Positions 24,209 through 31,346 of a DNA stretch of 40,346 nucleotides are shown here, one piece after another (the first letter of the stretch is position 1; each line of letters begins with the position of its first letter). The translations under genes were made by a program, and so were the position numbers. This stretch comes from Actinomycetes bacterium (GTDB taxonomy: Bacteria > Actinomycetota > Acidimicrobiia > Acidimicrobiales > Microtrichaceae). A model generated the notes under the pieces. It made no database searches and had not been told where the DNA came from. It was given only the letters and a program-made list of their open reading frames with translations. The DNA lies in assembly GCA_023434535.1 (NCBI GenBank), contig JAEYSR010000249.1, forward strand, positions 1 to 40,346, written 5' to 3'.

Positions 24209-24430
24209 GTGAGCACCCGCCCCACCCGTACCACCGAGGCCCGCAAGGCGTACAAGGTCCGCGAGGCCGCCGAGCTGACGTCCTACGGCTACGACCGGCT
24301 CGTCGAGTTCATCAAGTCCGGCGAACTCAAGGCCAAGCGCGACGTCAACGACAAGGGCGAGCCGGTCGGCCCGTACCGAATCCTGGCAGCCGACCTCGAC
24401 GCCTTCCTCGACTCCCGGCCTGCGGCATGA
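24209..24430 (+). CDS. Excisionase-like HTH protein (MerR type)
   Basis: A 73-residue protein from GTG 24209, which has an AAGGAGG site eight bases before. It is the first rightward early gene. YKVREAAELTSYGYDRLVEFIKSGEL is a winged-helix/excisionase-like HTH, split here as YKVREAAELTSYGYDRL and VEFIKSGELKAKRD; the end DLDAFLDSR is the usual closing helix. It may be the recombination directionality factor for the integrase or a Cro-like regulator. It overlaps the next gene by ATGA. Confidence 0.75.
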   Translation: MSTRPTRTTEARKAYKVREAAELTSYGYDRLVEFIKSGELKAKRDVNDKGEPVGPYRILAADLDAFLDSRPAA

Positions 24431-24744
24431 CCGCGCCACCGGGCACCGCCCGGACCTCGGAGCCGCTGCCGGGCAATCAGGCAGGAGAGGGAAACCGACC
24501 TCTCACCTCAAAGCGGGAGGCATTCCGTCTCCTCCGCGCCGAGCTCGGCATCACCGGGGCGCAGGCACACGCTCTGTTCGTCGCCTACGAGCGGGATGTG
24601 GCTGACGCGCGACGGATCGGGAACGACACGAGCCGATCGGACCATGCATTCATCGACTGGCTCATGCGACAGGCGCCGAGCCTCCGCAAGCCGACCATTC
24701 GCAAGTGGCGGATCGGCGAGGCCGGTTGGCGAGTGACGACGTGA
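24427..24744 (+). CDS. Early protein of unknown function
   Basis: 105 residues from ATG 24427 (ATGA overlap). A flexible Pro/Gly-rich start is followed by helical sequence (SKREAFRLLRAELGITGAQA, HALFVAYERDVADARR) and a basic C terminus (RKPTIRKWRIGEAGWRVTT). It could be a DNA-binding early protein. No family is recognised. Confidence 0.55.
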   Translation: MTAPPGTARTSEPLPGNQAGEGNRPLTSKREAFRLLRAELGITGAQAHALFVAYERDVADARRIGNDTSRSDHAFIDWLMRQAPSLRKPTIRKWRIGEAGWRVTT

Positions 24745-24914
24745 GGCGGGCCGGACTCTGTCGCCCCGATTGCGGCTGCGAGGGCCCTTGGGAGTGCGAG
24801 AGGCCCGAGGCCGTTAGGCCGTCCGCCCATGTCGTCCATGTCGTCCACCACCACGTCATTCCCGCCGACCTTGACCGAGTTGTCGTGGTCGGCGAAGTCA
24901 TCGACCAGGAGTAG
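24741..24914 (+). CDS. Small early protein with Cys cluster
   Basis: Fifty-seven residues from GTG 24741, in a GTGA overlap with the previous stop. The start CRPDCGCEGPWEC has four Cys that could bind a metal; a Val/His-rich stretch follows (HVVHVVHHHVIP). An ATG at 24705 in frame lies inside the previous gene and is less likely. Confidence 0.5.
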   Translation: MRRAGLCRPDCGCEGPWECERPEAVRPSAHVVHVVHHHVIPADLDRVVVVGEVIDQE

Positions 24915-24916
24915 CG

Positions 24917-25504
24917 ATGAAGAATTACATCCGCAGCGCCCTCGACACGCTCGAGGCGCTGGACTTCCGCCTCGACCACGAGGACCGCAAGATTCGCACC
25001 GACCGCTGGGTGTTCACGCACGCGAACTCCCCGGATGAGCGTCTGACGCTCAACTTCAAAATGAGCGAGCAGGCCGCCCGCACCGTCGTCCAGCGCGCCA
25101 AGCAGATTGTCGGGCTGGCGACCGTCGGGGAGCCCAAGCGCGCACCAAGGGTGAACCAGCGCGAGAAGAATGAGCGAGCGGCGGAACGACGTCGCCGCGA
25201 GGCCGCCCGGCTCCTGGCCGACGCCAAGCGAGCCGAGGAGCAGGCGGCGCGCGAGGCCGGCAGGATTGCCAGCCGTCGTCGCGAGCTGGACCGACTGATG
25301 CGCGGCAGTGACAGCGCGGCCGCCTCCCCGGACGGCATTCGCAGCGACCAACTGCTGACCGTCCCCGAGGTCGCCGACCAGACCGGGCTTACCGACAAGG
25401 CCGTATTTCGGGCGATCGAGTCGGGTCGGCTTGAGGCCTACCAATGCGGACGCGCCGTCAAGGTCAAGGGCGCCGATGTGCGCGCCTGGCTGGAGGCGTC
25501 ATGA
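24917..25504 (+). CDS. Coiled-coil protein with C-terminal excisionase-type HTH
   Basis: A 195-residue protein, ATG 24917, two bases after the previous stop. Residues 1-70 form a small alpha/beta domain (NYIRSALDTLEALDFRLDHE ... WVFTHANSP). Residues about 78-130 are a highly charged coiled coil rich in Arg, Glu and Ala. Residues about 142-195 (LLTVPEVADQTGLTDKAVF, then RAIESGRLEAY, VKGADVRAWLEA) are a complete excisionase/MerR-type HTH. The combination is unusual. It could be the real Xis, an Xis-like regulator, or a DNA-organising protein. Confidence 0.7.
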   Translation: MKNYIRSALDTLEALDFRLDHEDRKIRTDRWVFTHANSPDERLTLNFKMSEQAARTVVQRAKQIVGLATVGEPKRAPRVNQREKNERAAERRRREAARLLADAKRAEEQAAREAGRIASRRRELDRLMRGSDSAAASPDGIRSDQLLTVPEVADQTGLTDKAVFRAIESGRLEAYQCGRAVKVKGADVRAWLEAS

Positions 25505-25839
25505 CCACCTCCCCCACCTGGTCCGCCGTCGACTCCCCGACCGCCGACCTCCTCACCCTCATCTCCCGCACCGATGACCCGTCCGTCGACATCGAGTGGG
25601 AGATCTTCCGGGGCGTCCTGTCTGCCACCGCCTACCTGCACGACGGGCGACTGGACCCGAACACCTACCGCGAGCAACTGCGCGGCGTCGTGGCACCTCG
25701 GCGCATCGGAGCTTTCGTGAACAAGGCGCTGGCTGAGGGGCTGATCGAGTCCGCCGGCGAGTGGGTCGTCAGCAACGACACCAAGGGGCACAACGCGGGC
25801 CGCCCGGTTCGCGTCTACGCATGGAAGGGCGAGTCATGA
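25501..25839 (+). CDS. Winged-helix-like early protein
   Basis: 112 residues, ATG 25501 in an ATGA overlap. The order of helices and the closing sheet (FVNKALAEGLIESAGEWVVS, GRPVRVYAWKG) resemble a small winged-helix DNA-binding protein. A regulatory role is possible; there is no family assignment. Confidence 0.55.
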   Translation: MTTSPTWSAVDSPTADLLTLISRTDDPSVDIEWEIFRGVLSATAYLHDGRLDPNTYREQLRGVVAPRRIGAFVNKALAEGLIESAGEWVVSNDTKGHNAGRPVRVYAWKGES

Positions 25840-26117
25840 CCCTCATCCCGCGCCGCCCCGACCCGACGATCCCGCAGCACCCCGCGCCCGTCGTCCCCCG
25901 CTTCGAGTGCCCCGTGTGCCGACTGCCGTACATGGTCGCCGCGATGGACGCCGAGACCGAGGGCCGTGCGCTGAGCGAGTGGGGCAAGTGCTGCGAGTTG
26001 CCGGAGCCGCCGGGCACCGAGTGGACGCAGCCCCAGGGGATCGCGTTCGCCGCCGTCATGACCGCAGCCGTCGCGCTGTGGGTCGGCCTCATCGCGTGGC
26101 TCGTCACGCGCCTCTGA
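25836..26117 (+). CDS. Zinc-ribbon-like protein with C-terminal membrane helix
   Basis: Ninety-three residues, ATG 25836 in an ATGA overlap. A Pro-rich start leads to ECPVCRLPY and a later CCEL pair that could form a zinc site. The end, IAFAAVMTAAVALWVGLIAW, is a clear membrane helix, followed by a short basic tail. It may be a small membrane-anchored early protein acting on the host. No family is recognised. Confidence 0.55.
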   Translation: MTLIPRRPDPTIPQHPAPVVPRFECPVCRLPYMVAAMDAETEGRALSEWGKCCELPEPPGTEWTQPQGIAFAAVMTAAVALWVGLIAWLVTRL

Positions 26118-26125
26118 AACCAAGT

Positions 26126-26156
26126 GCCCCGCTACGGACTGCCATCCGCGCGGGGC
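26126..26156. terminator. Hairpin in early-gene gap
   Basis: GCCCCGC (26126-26132) pairs with GCGGGGC (26150-26156) around 17 bases, in the 77-base gap before the next gene. It lacks a T tract. It may be a weak terminator or a processing site. The gap also repeats AACCAA. Confidence 0.35.
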
Positions 26157-26194
26157 GTGAACCAAACGCATCGATTCAACCAAGGAGTTTACGC

Positions 26195-26524
26195 ATGCCC
26201 ACGATCGCCATTGGCTTCGTGCTCATCCTCGCCGTCATCGCGCTCGCCATCCAGCACGCGCACCACACCGAGCGAGTCGACAACCTCCGCAAGACCGCCA
26301 AGCGACACGCGCTGGAGACGGTCGACGCCGAGGTGAAGGTCAACGCACTTCAGGCCGAGCTTGCCCACTCGCAGGACGTTCACGAGGCCGTCATCAACGC
26401 GCTGACCGCCGACCTGGCCCGCGAGCGACGTGGCAAGACGCTGCTCTATGCCGCCGTCCTCGAGGCACAGCGCGAGGTCGACCAGATGGCCGAGGTCATC
26501 GAGTTTCCGGGGCGGGGTGCGTGA
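26195..26524 (+). CDS. Single-span membrane protein with coiled coil
   Basis: 109 residues, ATG 26195 with ribosome site AAGGAG. An N-terminal membrane helix (IAIGFVLILAVIALAIQHA) is followed by a long amphipathic coiled coil (DNLRKTAKRHALETVDAEV ... EVDQMAEVIEF). The form resembles i-spanin-like or host-membrane proteins, but it lies far from the lysis genes. Function unknown. Confidence 0.55.
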   Translation: MPTIAIGFVLILAVIALAIQHAHHTERVDNLRKTAKRHALETVDAEVKVNALQAELAHSQDVHEAVINALTADLARERRGKTLLYAAVLEAQREVDQMAEVIEFPGRGA

Positions 26525-26748
26525 TGGGAGACAAGGCACTTTCGGGTGAGGGAGTGGTGGAACTCCCCGACGTCTACTTCGCCCTCGACGGCGAGGACGA
26601 GCCGACCCTCTGGTTGCGGAGCCCACTGAATCCGCACGGCGACAAGGCCCTCGCGCGCCGATGCGAGATGGACCCGACTGCCTGGGCCGTGCTCGTCGTC
26701 GCCGTCGACCACGCGAACCACGGCCGCCCCAGCCAGGAGCGCTCCTGA
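26524..26748 (+). CDS. Small early protein (unknown)
   Basis: Seventy-four residues, ATG 26524 in a TGATG overlap; a GTG one codon earlier is also possible. The protein is acidic with a beta-rich start (VVELPDVYFALDGEDEPTLW) and a helical end. Both ends overlap neighbours by one base, which supports that it is translated. Confidence 0.5.
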   Translation: MGDKALSGEGVVELPDVYFALDGEDEPTLWLRSPLNPHGDKALARRCEMDPTAWAVLVVAVDHANHGRPSQERS

Positions 26749-26858
26749 TGGCCCGCCACGACTGCACCGGCGACGTCGAGACCTGCCGCATCTGTGCCGA
26801 CCGCCGCGACGTCATCGAGTACTACACCGACCGCTTCGGGGGTGCGAGCAATGACTGA
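26748..26858 (+). CDS. 36-residue Cys/His microprotein
   Basis: From ATG 26748 (TGATG overlap) to TGA 26856; it overlaps the exonuclease gene by eight bases. RHDCTGDVETCRICADRRD has three Cys and one His, a possible zinc site. It was found by following the overlap chain, as it is below usual length limits. Confidence 0.5.
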   Translation: MARHDCTGDVETCRICADRRDVIEYYTDRFGGASND

Positions 26859-27618
26859 CTGCCCCACCCCCTGCGCCCCCTGTGGGAACGCCGGCGACTG
26901 CTGGAAGGAACCGGGCGTGACCGACGACCTCATCGTGTACGAGCAGATGGAGCAGCGATCCGAAGCCTGGTTCAAGGCTCGCTGCGGGATCGTCACGGCA
27001 TCGACAGTCGGCAAGCTCATCACGCCGCGCACGATCAAGCCCGCCAGCAACGACGAGTCGCGCGGCCTGATTCAGACGCTTGCTGCCGAGCGAGTCACTG
27101 GGCACGTCGAGGAGACGCCGACCACGCGAGACATGTGGCGTGGGATTGACTCCGAGCCCTACGCCCGCGACCTGTATGCCGAGCACTTCGCCGACCAGCC
27201 CGTGACCGAGGTCGGCTTCATGGTCCGCAACTTCGGCGGGTTCTCGATCGGCTACTCCCCCGACGGACTCGTGGGCGACGACGGCCTCATCGAGATCAAG
27301 GCGCCCCGACAGAAGGGCCACCTGAACACGATCCTCGCCGGGGCCGTGCCGCTCTACTACATGGCCCAGGTTCAGGCCGGGCTCCTCGTGTCTGGCCGCG
27401 AGTGGCTGGACTACGTGTCCTACTGCGGCGGGATGCCCCTGTTCTTCACGCGCATCAAGCCCGACCCCCGCTGGCAGGACGCAATCCTCGCTGCCGTCGA
27501 GCAGGCCGAGGTCGCGATCGTCGAGCACGTCGCCGAGTTCAAGGACGTGACCGCCGGCCTGCCTGTTGCCAAGCGCATCGACTTCGACAACGACATCACG
27601 CTTGGAGGCGTGGCATGA
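26851..27618 (+). CDS. YqaJ/lambda-type exonuclease
   Basis: A 255-residue protein from ATG 26851. The GTG at 26917 (after AAGGA) would give 233 residues and matches the usual family start, since the first 22 residues are only a Cys-rich lead. The fold of the lambda exonuclease family is seen: EQRSEAWFKARCGIVTAS, the SPDGLVG acidic residue, IEIKAP (E-x-K) and YYMAQVQAGLLV. It degrades one strand of a DNA end, giving 3' tails for annealing. The next genes (OB-like protein, RusA) fit a recombination module. Confidence 0.88.
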   Translation: MTDCPTPCAPCGNAGDCWKEPGVTDDLIVYEQMEQRSEAWFKARCGIVTASTVGKLITPRTIKPASNDESRGLIQTLAAERVTGHVEETPTTRDMWRGIDSEPYARDLYAEHFADQPVTEVGFMVRNFGGFSIGYSPDGLVGDDGLIEIKAPRQKGHLNTILAGAVPLYYMAQVQAGLLVSGREWLDYVSYCGGMPLFFTRIKPDPRWQDAILAAVEQAEVAIVEHVAEFKDVTAGLPVAKRIDFDNDITLGGVA

Positions 27619-28091
27619 AGATCACCACCGAACCCCGCTCCGACCAGTGGAACGCTGATGACCTGGTGGGCGGCCCGCGCACCTTCACCGTGGCAGGCGT
27701 CCGAACCGGCGCCGCTGAGCAGAAGTACGACATCGTCCTCGTCGACCAGGCCCGCGTCTGGCGTCCCCCGCTGACCGTGCTGCGGCTCCTCGTGGCCGGA
27801 TGGGGCGACGACGCGAGCACGTGGGCCGGTCGTCACGTCACCCTCTACCGCGACCCCGAGATCTCGTTCGGCCGCGACAAGGTGGGCGGCATCCGGGTCT
27901 CGCACATGAGCGACCTGCCCGACGACAAGCCGCTGTCGGTGATGTTGACCGCGACCCGTGGCAAGCGCACCCCGCACCGAGTCGACCCGATCAGCAAGCT
28001 CGACGCGCTTCGGAACGAGTGGCAGTACGCCAGCGACGACCGCAAGCAGCAGATCGCCGCCGAGGTCGACGCGCTGGGAGGTGCTTCCTGA
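27615..28091 (+). CDS. Predicted ssDNA-binding/recombination partner
   Basis: 158 residues, ATG 27615 in an ATGA overlap with the exonuclease. It follows the pattern of a widespread actinophage family (ADDLVGGPRTFTVAGV, LRLLVAGWG, VTLYRDPEISFG, KVGGIRVSHMS), rich in beta strands as in an OB fold. The constant pairing with YqaJ exonucleases suggests that it binds single-stranded DNA or helps annealing. There is no RecT/Beta signature, so the annealing role is only inferred. Confidence 0.6.
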   Translation: MKITTEPRSDQWNADDLVGGPRTFTVAGVRTGAAEQKYDIVLVDQARVWRPPLTVLRLLVAGWGDDASTWAGRHVTLYRDPEISFGRDKVGGIRVSHMSDLPDDKPLSVMLTATRGKRTPHRVDPISKLDALRNEWQYASDDRKQQIAAEVDALGGAS

Positions 28092-28243
28092 TGGGCGTCC
28101 GACTCGAAACCGACCACTACGAGACCTATACCTCGCTTGCCGAGTGGATGGACGAGCGCCGGGAGATCGCCGCGGCCAACCTGCCCCGACACGGGGCTGA
28201 CGACGAGATCGTGGCGATGGTTGTGGGTGAGCCGCCGTGCTGA
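28091..28243 (+). CDS. 50-residue protein of unknown function
   Basis: ATG 28091 in a TGATG overlap. It is acidic and helical (TSLAEWMDERREIAAANLP). The stop overlaps the next GTG by seven bases. Nothing indicates a function. Confidence 0.5.
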   Translation: MGVRLETDHYETYTSLAEWMDERREIAAANLPRHGADDEIVAMVVGEPPC

Positions 28244-28404
28244 CGACCAAGCACCACTCCGGCATCGACAGCGCCTATGACCTGTTCGACAACCGCTCCG
28301 AGTCAGTCGCCTACTGCACCACCTGTGACTGGCGCGGGACTCCGGGCGAGTACCTGGCTGCGGCTGGCGAACTGATCGAGCACCGGCATGGGTGGGTGGC
28401 ATGA
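28237..28404 (+). CDS. Small zinc-finger-like protein
   Basis: Fifty-five residues from GTG 28237, which overlaps the previous gene by seven bases, to TGA 28402. YCTTCDWRGTP has the first Cys pair, and LIEHRHGW gives the His pair, an arrangement of the C2H2 type common in actinophage small proteins. It overlaps RusA by ATGA. DNA or protein binding is likely but unproven. Confidence 0.6.
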   Translation: MLTTKHHSGIDSAYDLFDNRSESVAYCTTCDWRGTPGEYLAAAGELIEHRHGWVA

Positions 28405-28778
28405 CCGCCGTCACCTTCACCATCTCCCCCGACCTGTGGCTGTCCGCGAACCAGCGACTCCACTGGGCGCCCAAGTCGAAGCGGACTGCGGCGCTGCGGG
28501 AGATGGGATACACAGCCGTCACCGCCGACCCGATCGGCTCCTTCGACGTCACCCACGTCGCCGCGTTCATCGGCTACCCGACCAACGCGAAGGCCGACCC
28601 CGCCAACGCCGCACCGACGGTCAAGGCACTGATCGACGGCATGACAGACGCCGGCGTCTGGGCTGACGACGACTCCACCCACGTCCTCGGCCCGACGTTC
28701 CTGCGAGACCCCAAGTCCCCCACGCCGGGCCACTACACGGTGCGCCTGGTTCTCACACGGCAGGAGGTGCCGTGGTGA
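28401..28778 (+). CDS. rusA: RusA-family Holliday junction resolvase
   Basis: A 125-residue protein from ATG 28401 in an ATGA overlap. The start LSANQRLHWAPKSKRTAALR and the acidic set in DPANAAPTVKALIDGM, then GVWADDDSTHV, match RusA, whose conserved Asp residues bind the metal. RusA enzymes cut Holliday junctions and resolve branched DNA before packaging. Length is normal for the family. Confidence 0.92.
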   Translation: MTAVTFTISPDLWLSANQRLHWAPKSKRTAALREMGYTAVTADPIGSFDVTHVAAFIGYPTNAKADPANAAPTVKALIDGMTDAGVWADDDSTHVLGPTFLRDPKSPTPGHYTVRLVLTRQEVPW

Positions 28779-29092
28779 ACCTCATCCCCGACAACACCTT
28801 CCTTCCGCCCGAGGGAATCGCCACCCCCTGCCAGCGAGACCCCGCCACCTGGGCCAGCGAGCACCTGACCCACGCAGCCAAGGCCGGATGCCAGCCCTGC
28901 CCCGTGCGAACCCAGTGCCTCGCCGCCGCCTTTGAGCAGCGCGAACCGTGGGGCGTCTGGGGCGGCATGTCGGCGGCCGAGCGTGAGGAAGTCCGCAAGG
29001 CGGAGCGCGACACCTGCAAGCGAGGCCACGGGTGGACGCCCGACAACACGCGCATCGACACCAGGGGACACCGCGTCTGCATCGCCTGGTAA
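28775..29092 (+). pseudogene. whiB: WhiB-family regulator truncated by an IS element
   Basis: GTG 28775 (GTG 28772 is also possible). The four Fe-S Cys of WhiB proteins are present: CQRD near residue 20, then AGCQPCPVRTQC, followed by the GVWGGMS turn. The C-terminal part CKRGHGW ... RVCIA should continue with a second Cys and a basic tail, but the IS at 29089 replaces 16 residues by one Trp and a stop. The Fe-S domain is complete, so partial function is possible. WhiB homologues of phages alter host division or exclude other phages (TM4). The missing tail is a putative zinc/DNA-binding end. Confidence 0.88.
29080..29088. repeat. Left target-site duplication
   Basis: CATCGCCTG directly before the IS; the second copy is at 30492-30500. 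In the uninterrupted gene only one copy would be present, within the codons for Cys-Ile-Ala-Cys. Confidence 0.9.
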
Positions 29093-29120
29093 GAGTCCCC
29101 AGGAGTGGTGGGGTTTGAGG
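29093..29120 (+). repeat. Left terminal inverted repeat of the IS
   Basis: Starts GAGTCCCCAGGAGTGG and ends GGTTTGAGG; the inverted right copy starts GAGCCCCGTGGGGTGG and ends GCTTTGAGG. Five of 28 positions differ. Confidence 0.88.
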
Positions 29121-29208
29121 AACCACGGCGAGGCTGCCTGACGTAGACGGCCATCGGCGGGATCTTCGGTGTGAAACGACCAAGAGACACACTGAAGGAG
29201 ATCCACCG

Positions 29209-30447
29209 ATGGCCTTGCCCCAGTCTGCCCTGTCCGAGTTGCTCGAGGCATTCCGTGCCGGTGATGGCGTCGACCTGATCCGCGACTCGGTCCGCGTCGC
29301 GCTGCAGGAACTGATCGAGCTCGAAGCCACCGAACGCATCGGCGCCGCCCCCTATGAGCGCACCGAGGACCGTGTCACCGAACGCAACGGCCACCGGCCG
29401 CGGATGCTGACCACGACCACCGGTGACGTGGAGCTGCGGATCCCCAAGCTGCGGAAGGGATCGTTCTTCCCGATCATCCTCGAGCCCCGCCGCCGCATCG
29501 ACCAGGCCCTGTACGCGGTGGTGATGGAGGCCTACGTCCACGGCATCAGCACTCGCAGCGTCGATGACCTGGTCGAGGCGATGGGAGGTAGCGGTGTCTC
29601 GAAGTCCGAGGTCTCCCGGATCTGCGCCAACCTCGATGAGACCGTCGGCGCGTTCCGCACCCGGACCCTGGACCACGTGGAGTTCCCCTACGTCTACCTG
29701 GATGCGACCTACCTCCACGTCCGCAACGCTCCCGGTAAGGGCGGCCAGGTCGTGTCGATGGCCGTGGTCGTCGCCACCGGCGTCACCGCGACCGGTGAGC
29801 GGGAGATCCTCGGCCTGGACGTCGGGGACAGCGAGGACGAGGTCTTCTGGCGCAGCTTCCTGCTCAGCCTTAAGCAACGGGGACTCGCGGGTGTGCGACT
29901 GGTGATCTCAGACCAGCACTCCGGGCTCGTGAAGGCGTTGAAGCGGGCGTTCCAAGGCGTCGCGCACCAGCGGTGCCGGGTCCACTTCGCCCGCAACCTG
30001 CTGGCCCACGTGCCCAAGGGACAGGCCGACTACGTGGCCGCGGCGTTCCGGATGATCTTCGCTCAACCCAAGCCTGCCGACGTCCACGCCGCGTGGGACA
30101 AGACCCGCGATGAGTTCGCCGCGAGGTTCCCCAAGCTCGGCCCGTTGATGGATGAAGCCAAGGCCGAGGTGTTGGCGTTCACCGGCTTCCCGCGCGAGCA
30201 TTGGCGCAAGATCTGGTCGACCAATCCGCTCGAGCGGGTCAACAAGGAGATCAAGCGCCGCGCCCGGGTCGTGGGGATCTTCCCCAACGCCGCCGCCGTG
30301 ATCCGACTCGTCGGCGCGGTGCTCATCGACATGCACGACGAATGGATCGCAGGCGATCGCCGCTACCTGTCCGAAGGGTCCATGGCCAAGCTCTACGAGA
30401 CCAGCAATACTGATCCCGTCGCCGCCATCAAGAGCAGCGACGAGTAG
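29209..30447 (+). CDS. IS256-family (mutator-type) transposase
   Basis: 412 residues, ATG 29209 with ribosome site GAAGGAG. The DDE triad is complete: D165 in YLDATYL, D235 in ISDQHSGL and E342 in NPLERVNKEIKRR. The C-x-x-H pair of the family is in HQRCRVHFARN. The N-terminal part (DRVTERNGHRPR) is the usual DNA-binding region. There is no frameshift or stop, so the element may be active. Transcription runs with the phage early genes, so it may not be strongly polar. Confidence 0.96.
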   Translation: MALPQSALSELLEAFRAGDGVDLIRDSVRVALQELIELEATERIGAAPYERTEDRVTERNGHRPRMLTTTTGDVELRIPKLRKGSFFPIILEPRRRIDQALYAVVMEAYVHGISTRSVDDLVEAMGGSGVSKSEVSRICANLDETVGAFRTRTLDHVEFPYVYLDATYLHVRNAPGKGGQVVSMAVVVATGVTATGEREILGLDVGDSEDEVFWRSFLLSLKQRGLAGVRLVISDQHSGLVKALKRAFQGVAHQRCRVHFARNLLAHVPKGQADYVAAAFRMIFAQPKPADVHAAWDKTRDEFAARFPKLGPLMDEAKAEVLAFTGFPREHWRKIWSTNPLERVNKEIKRRARVVGIFPNAAAVIRLVGAVLIDMHDEWIAGDRRYLSEGSMAKLYETSNTDPVAAIKSSDE

Positions 30448-30460
30448 GCACCGAGGAACA

Positions 30461-30488
30461 CCTCAAAGCCCACCACCCCACGGGGCTC
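30461..30488 (-). repeat. Right terminal inverted repeat of the IS
   Basis: CCTCAAAGCC at its inner end and CACGGGGCTC at its outer end; the match to the left repeat is 23 of 28 bases in inverted orientation. Confidence 0.88.
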
Positions 30489-30491
30489 TGT

Positions 30492-30549
30492 CATCGCCTG
30501 CGAGCGACTGCGGACCCAGAAAGCACGAGACAGGAGGGCCGCAAAGTGA
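30492..30549 (+). pseudogene. whiB: Severed 3' end of whiB
   Basis: The segment starts with the second target copy and reads, in the original frame, Cys-Ile-Ala-Cys then ERLRTQKARDRRAAK and TGA at 30547-30549. Joined to the left part at the target site this gives one open frame with a CIAC motif and a basic tail. The stop overlaps the next gene by GTGA, which is how the overlap chain ran before insertion. Confidence 0.85.
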
Positions 30550-31346
30550 GCCCGGATGACCCGCGACACGGCTCGCACAACGGCAGCTATGCCCACTACC
30601 GCGACGGCGAGAAGCCCTGTGACGCCTGCCGAGCCGCAACCAGCCGCTACAACAAGGGGCTGACGTTCGACCGACACCAAGGCCGACCCCGCGAGGTCGA
30701 ACTAGGCCCCGTCGCACTGGGCATCGTCAACCGCGCCCAGCTGTCCTACCTCGCCGAAGTGAGCGGACTGACGCGAGAGAACCTGGTCCGCATCCACCGG
30801 GTCGGGACCGCCGAGCAGCGCGTGTTCCGCACGACCCGAGACGCGATCATCGGCGCCGGAGCAAGGGCCAACTGGTCGACCGTGGGCATTCAGCGCCGAG
30901 TCCGCGCCCTCTATGCCCTCGGGTGGAACGCGGCCAACATCAGCGAGGCAGGTGGACCGTCGGCGCTGTCGATCTACCACTGGCTCGACTGCGAACCGAG
31001 GTACGCCCGGCACGAGTTCGCGCTCAAGGCCCTCAAGGTCTACGCCAAGCTGTCCGGCCAGCCCGCGCCCGCCGACACCCCGCACCGTCGCTCGGCCCGC
31101 ACCAAGTCGCTGCGACTGGCCACCGAACGCGGCTGGGCTCCCCCGCTGGCCTGGGATGACATCGACGACCCGAGCGAGGTCCCGAGCACTGGCCCCAAGG
31201 CTCGCAGGCGCATCGGCGACATGCTCGACGAGTTCCACTTCCTCGTCAGCACCGGCGAGTCCCCCGAACGGGCGGCACTCCGGGTCGGCGCGTCCCTGTC
31301 GTCGCTGAACGACATGCGGCGCCGGGCAGAGCGGGAGGCTTCCTAG
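30546..31346 (+). CDS. HTH-rich regulatory protein with N-terminal Cys/His motif
   Basis: 266 residues from GTG 30546, which overlaps the old whiB stop by GTGA. Residues 8-33 hold HGSHNGSYAHYRDGEKPCDA and then C-R-A, a motif often found in small actinophage DNA-binding proteins. Three HTH-like segments follow: AQLSYLAEVSGLTRENLVRI, YALGWNAANISEAGGPSAL and ERAALRVGASLSSLNDM. Many such proteins stand next to WhiB genes in actinobacteria. It is probably a regulator. After the IS insertion it depends on transcription through, or from, the IS. Confidence 0.65.
   Translation: MSPDDPRHGSHNGSYAHYRDGEKPCDACRAATSRYNKGLTFDRHQGRPREVELGPVALGIVNRAQLSYLAEVSGLTRENLVRIHRVGTAEQRVFRTTRDAIIGAGARANWSTVGIQRRVRALYALGWNAANISEAGGPSALSIYHWLDCEPRYARHEFALKALKVYAKLSGQPAPADTPHRRSARTKSLRLATERGWAPPLAWDDIDDPSEVPSTGPKARRRIGDMLDEFHFLVSTGESPERAALRVGASLSSLNDMRRRAEREAS

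Larger units (their letters stand above)
29089..30491 (+). mobile_element. IS256-family insertion sequence in phage whiB
   Basis: About 1.4 kb with one transposase gene. Imperfect inverted repeats lie at 29093-29120 and 30461-30488 (23 of 28 bases match). A 9-bp copy of CATCGCCTG stands outside each end, at 29080-29088 and 30492-30500; 8-9-bp duplications are usual for IS256. The outer limits can shift by one base. Base composition is like that of the phage, so it may come from a related actinobacterium. Confidence 0.93.

Noticed and set aside
24427..24744. RecT or other annealase in the early genes
   Set aside because: No early protein shows the RecT/Beta, Erf or Sak motifs; the 105-residue protein here is too short and has none of the expected pattern.
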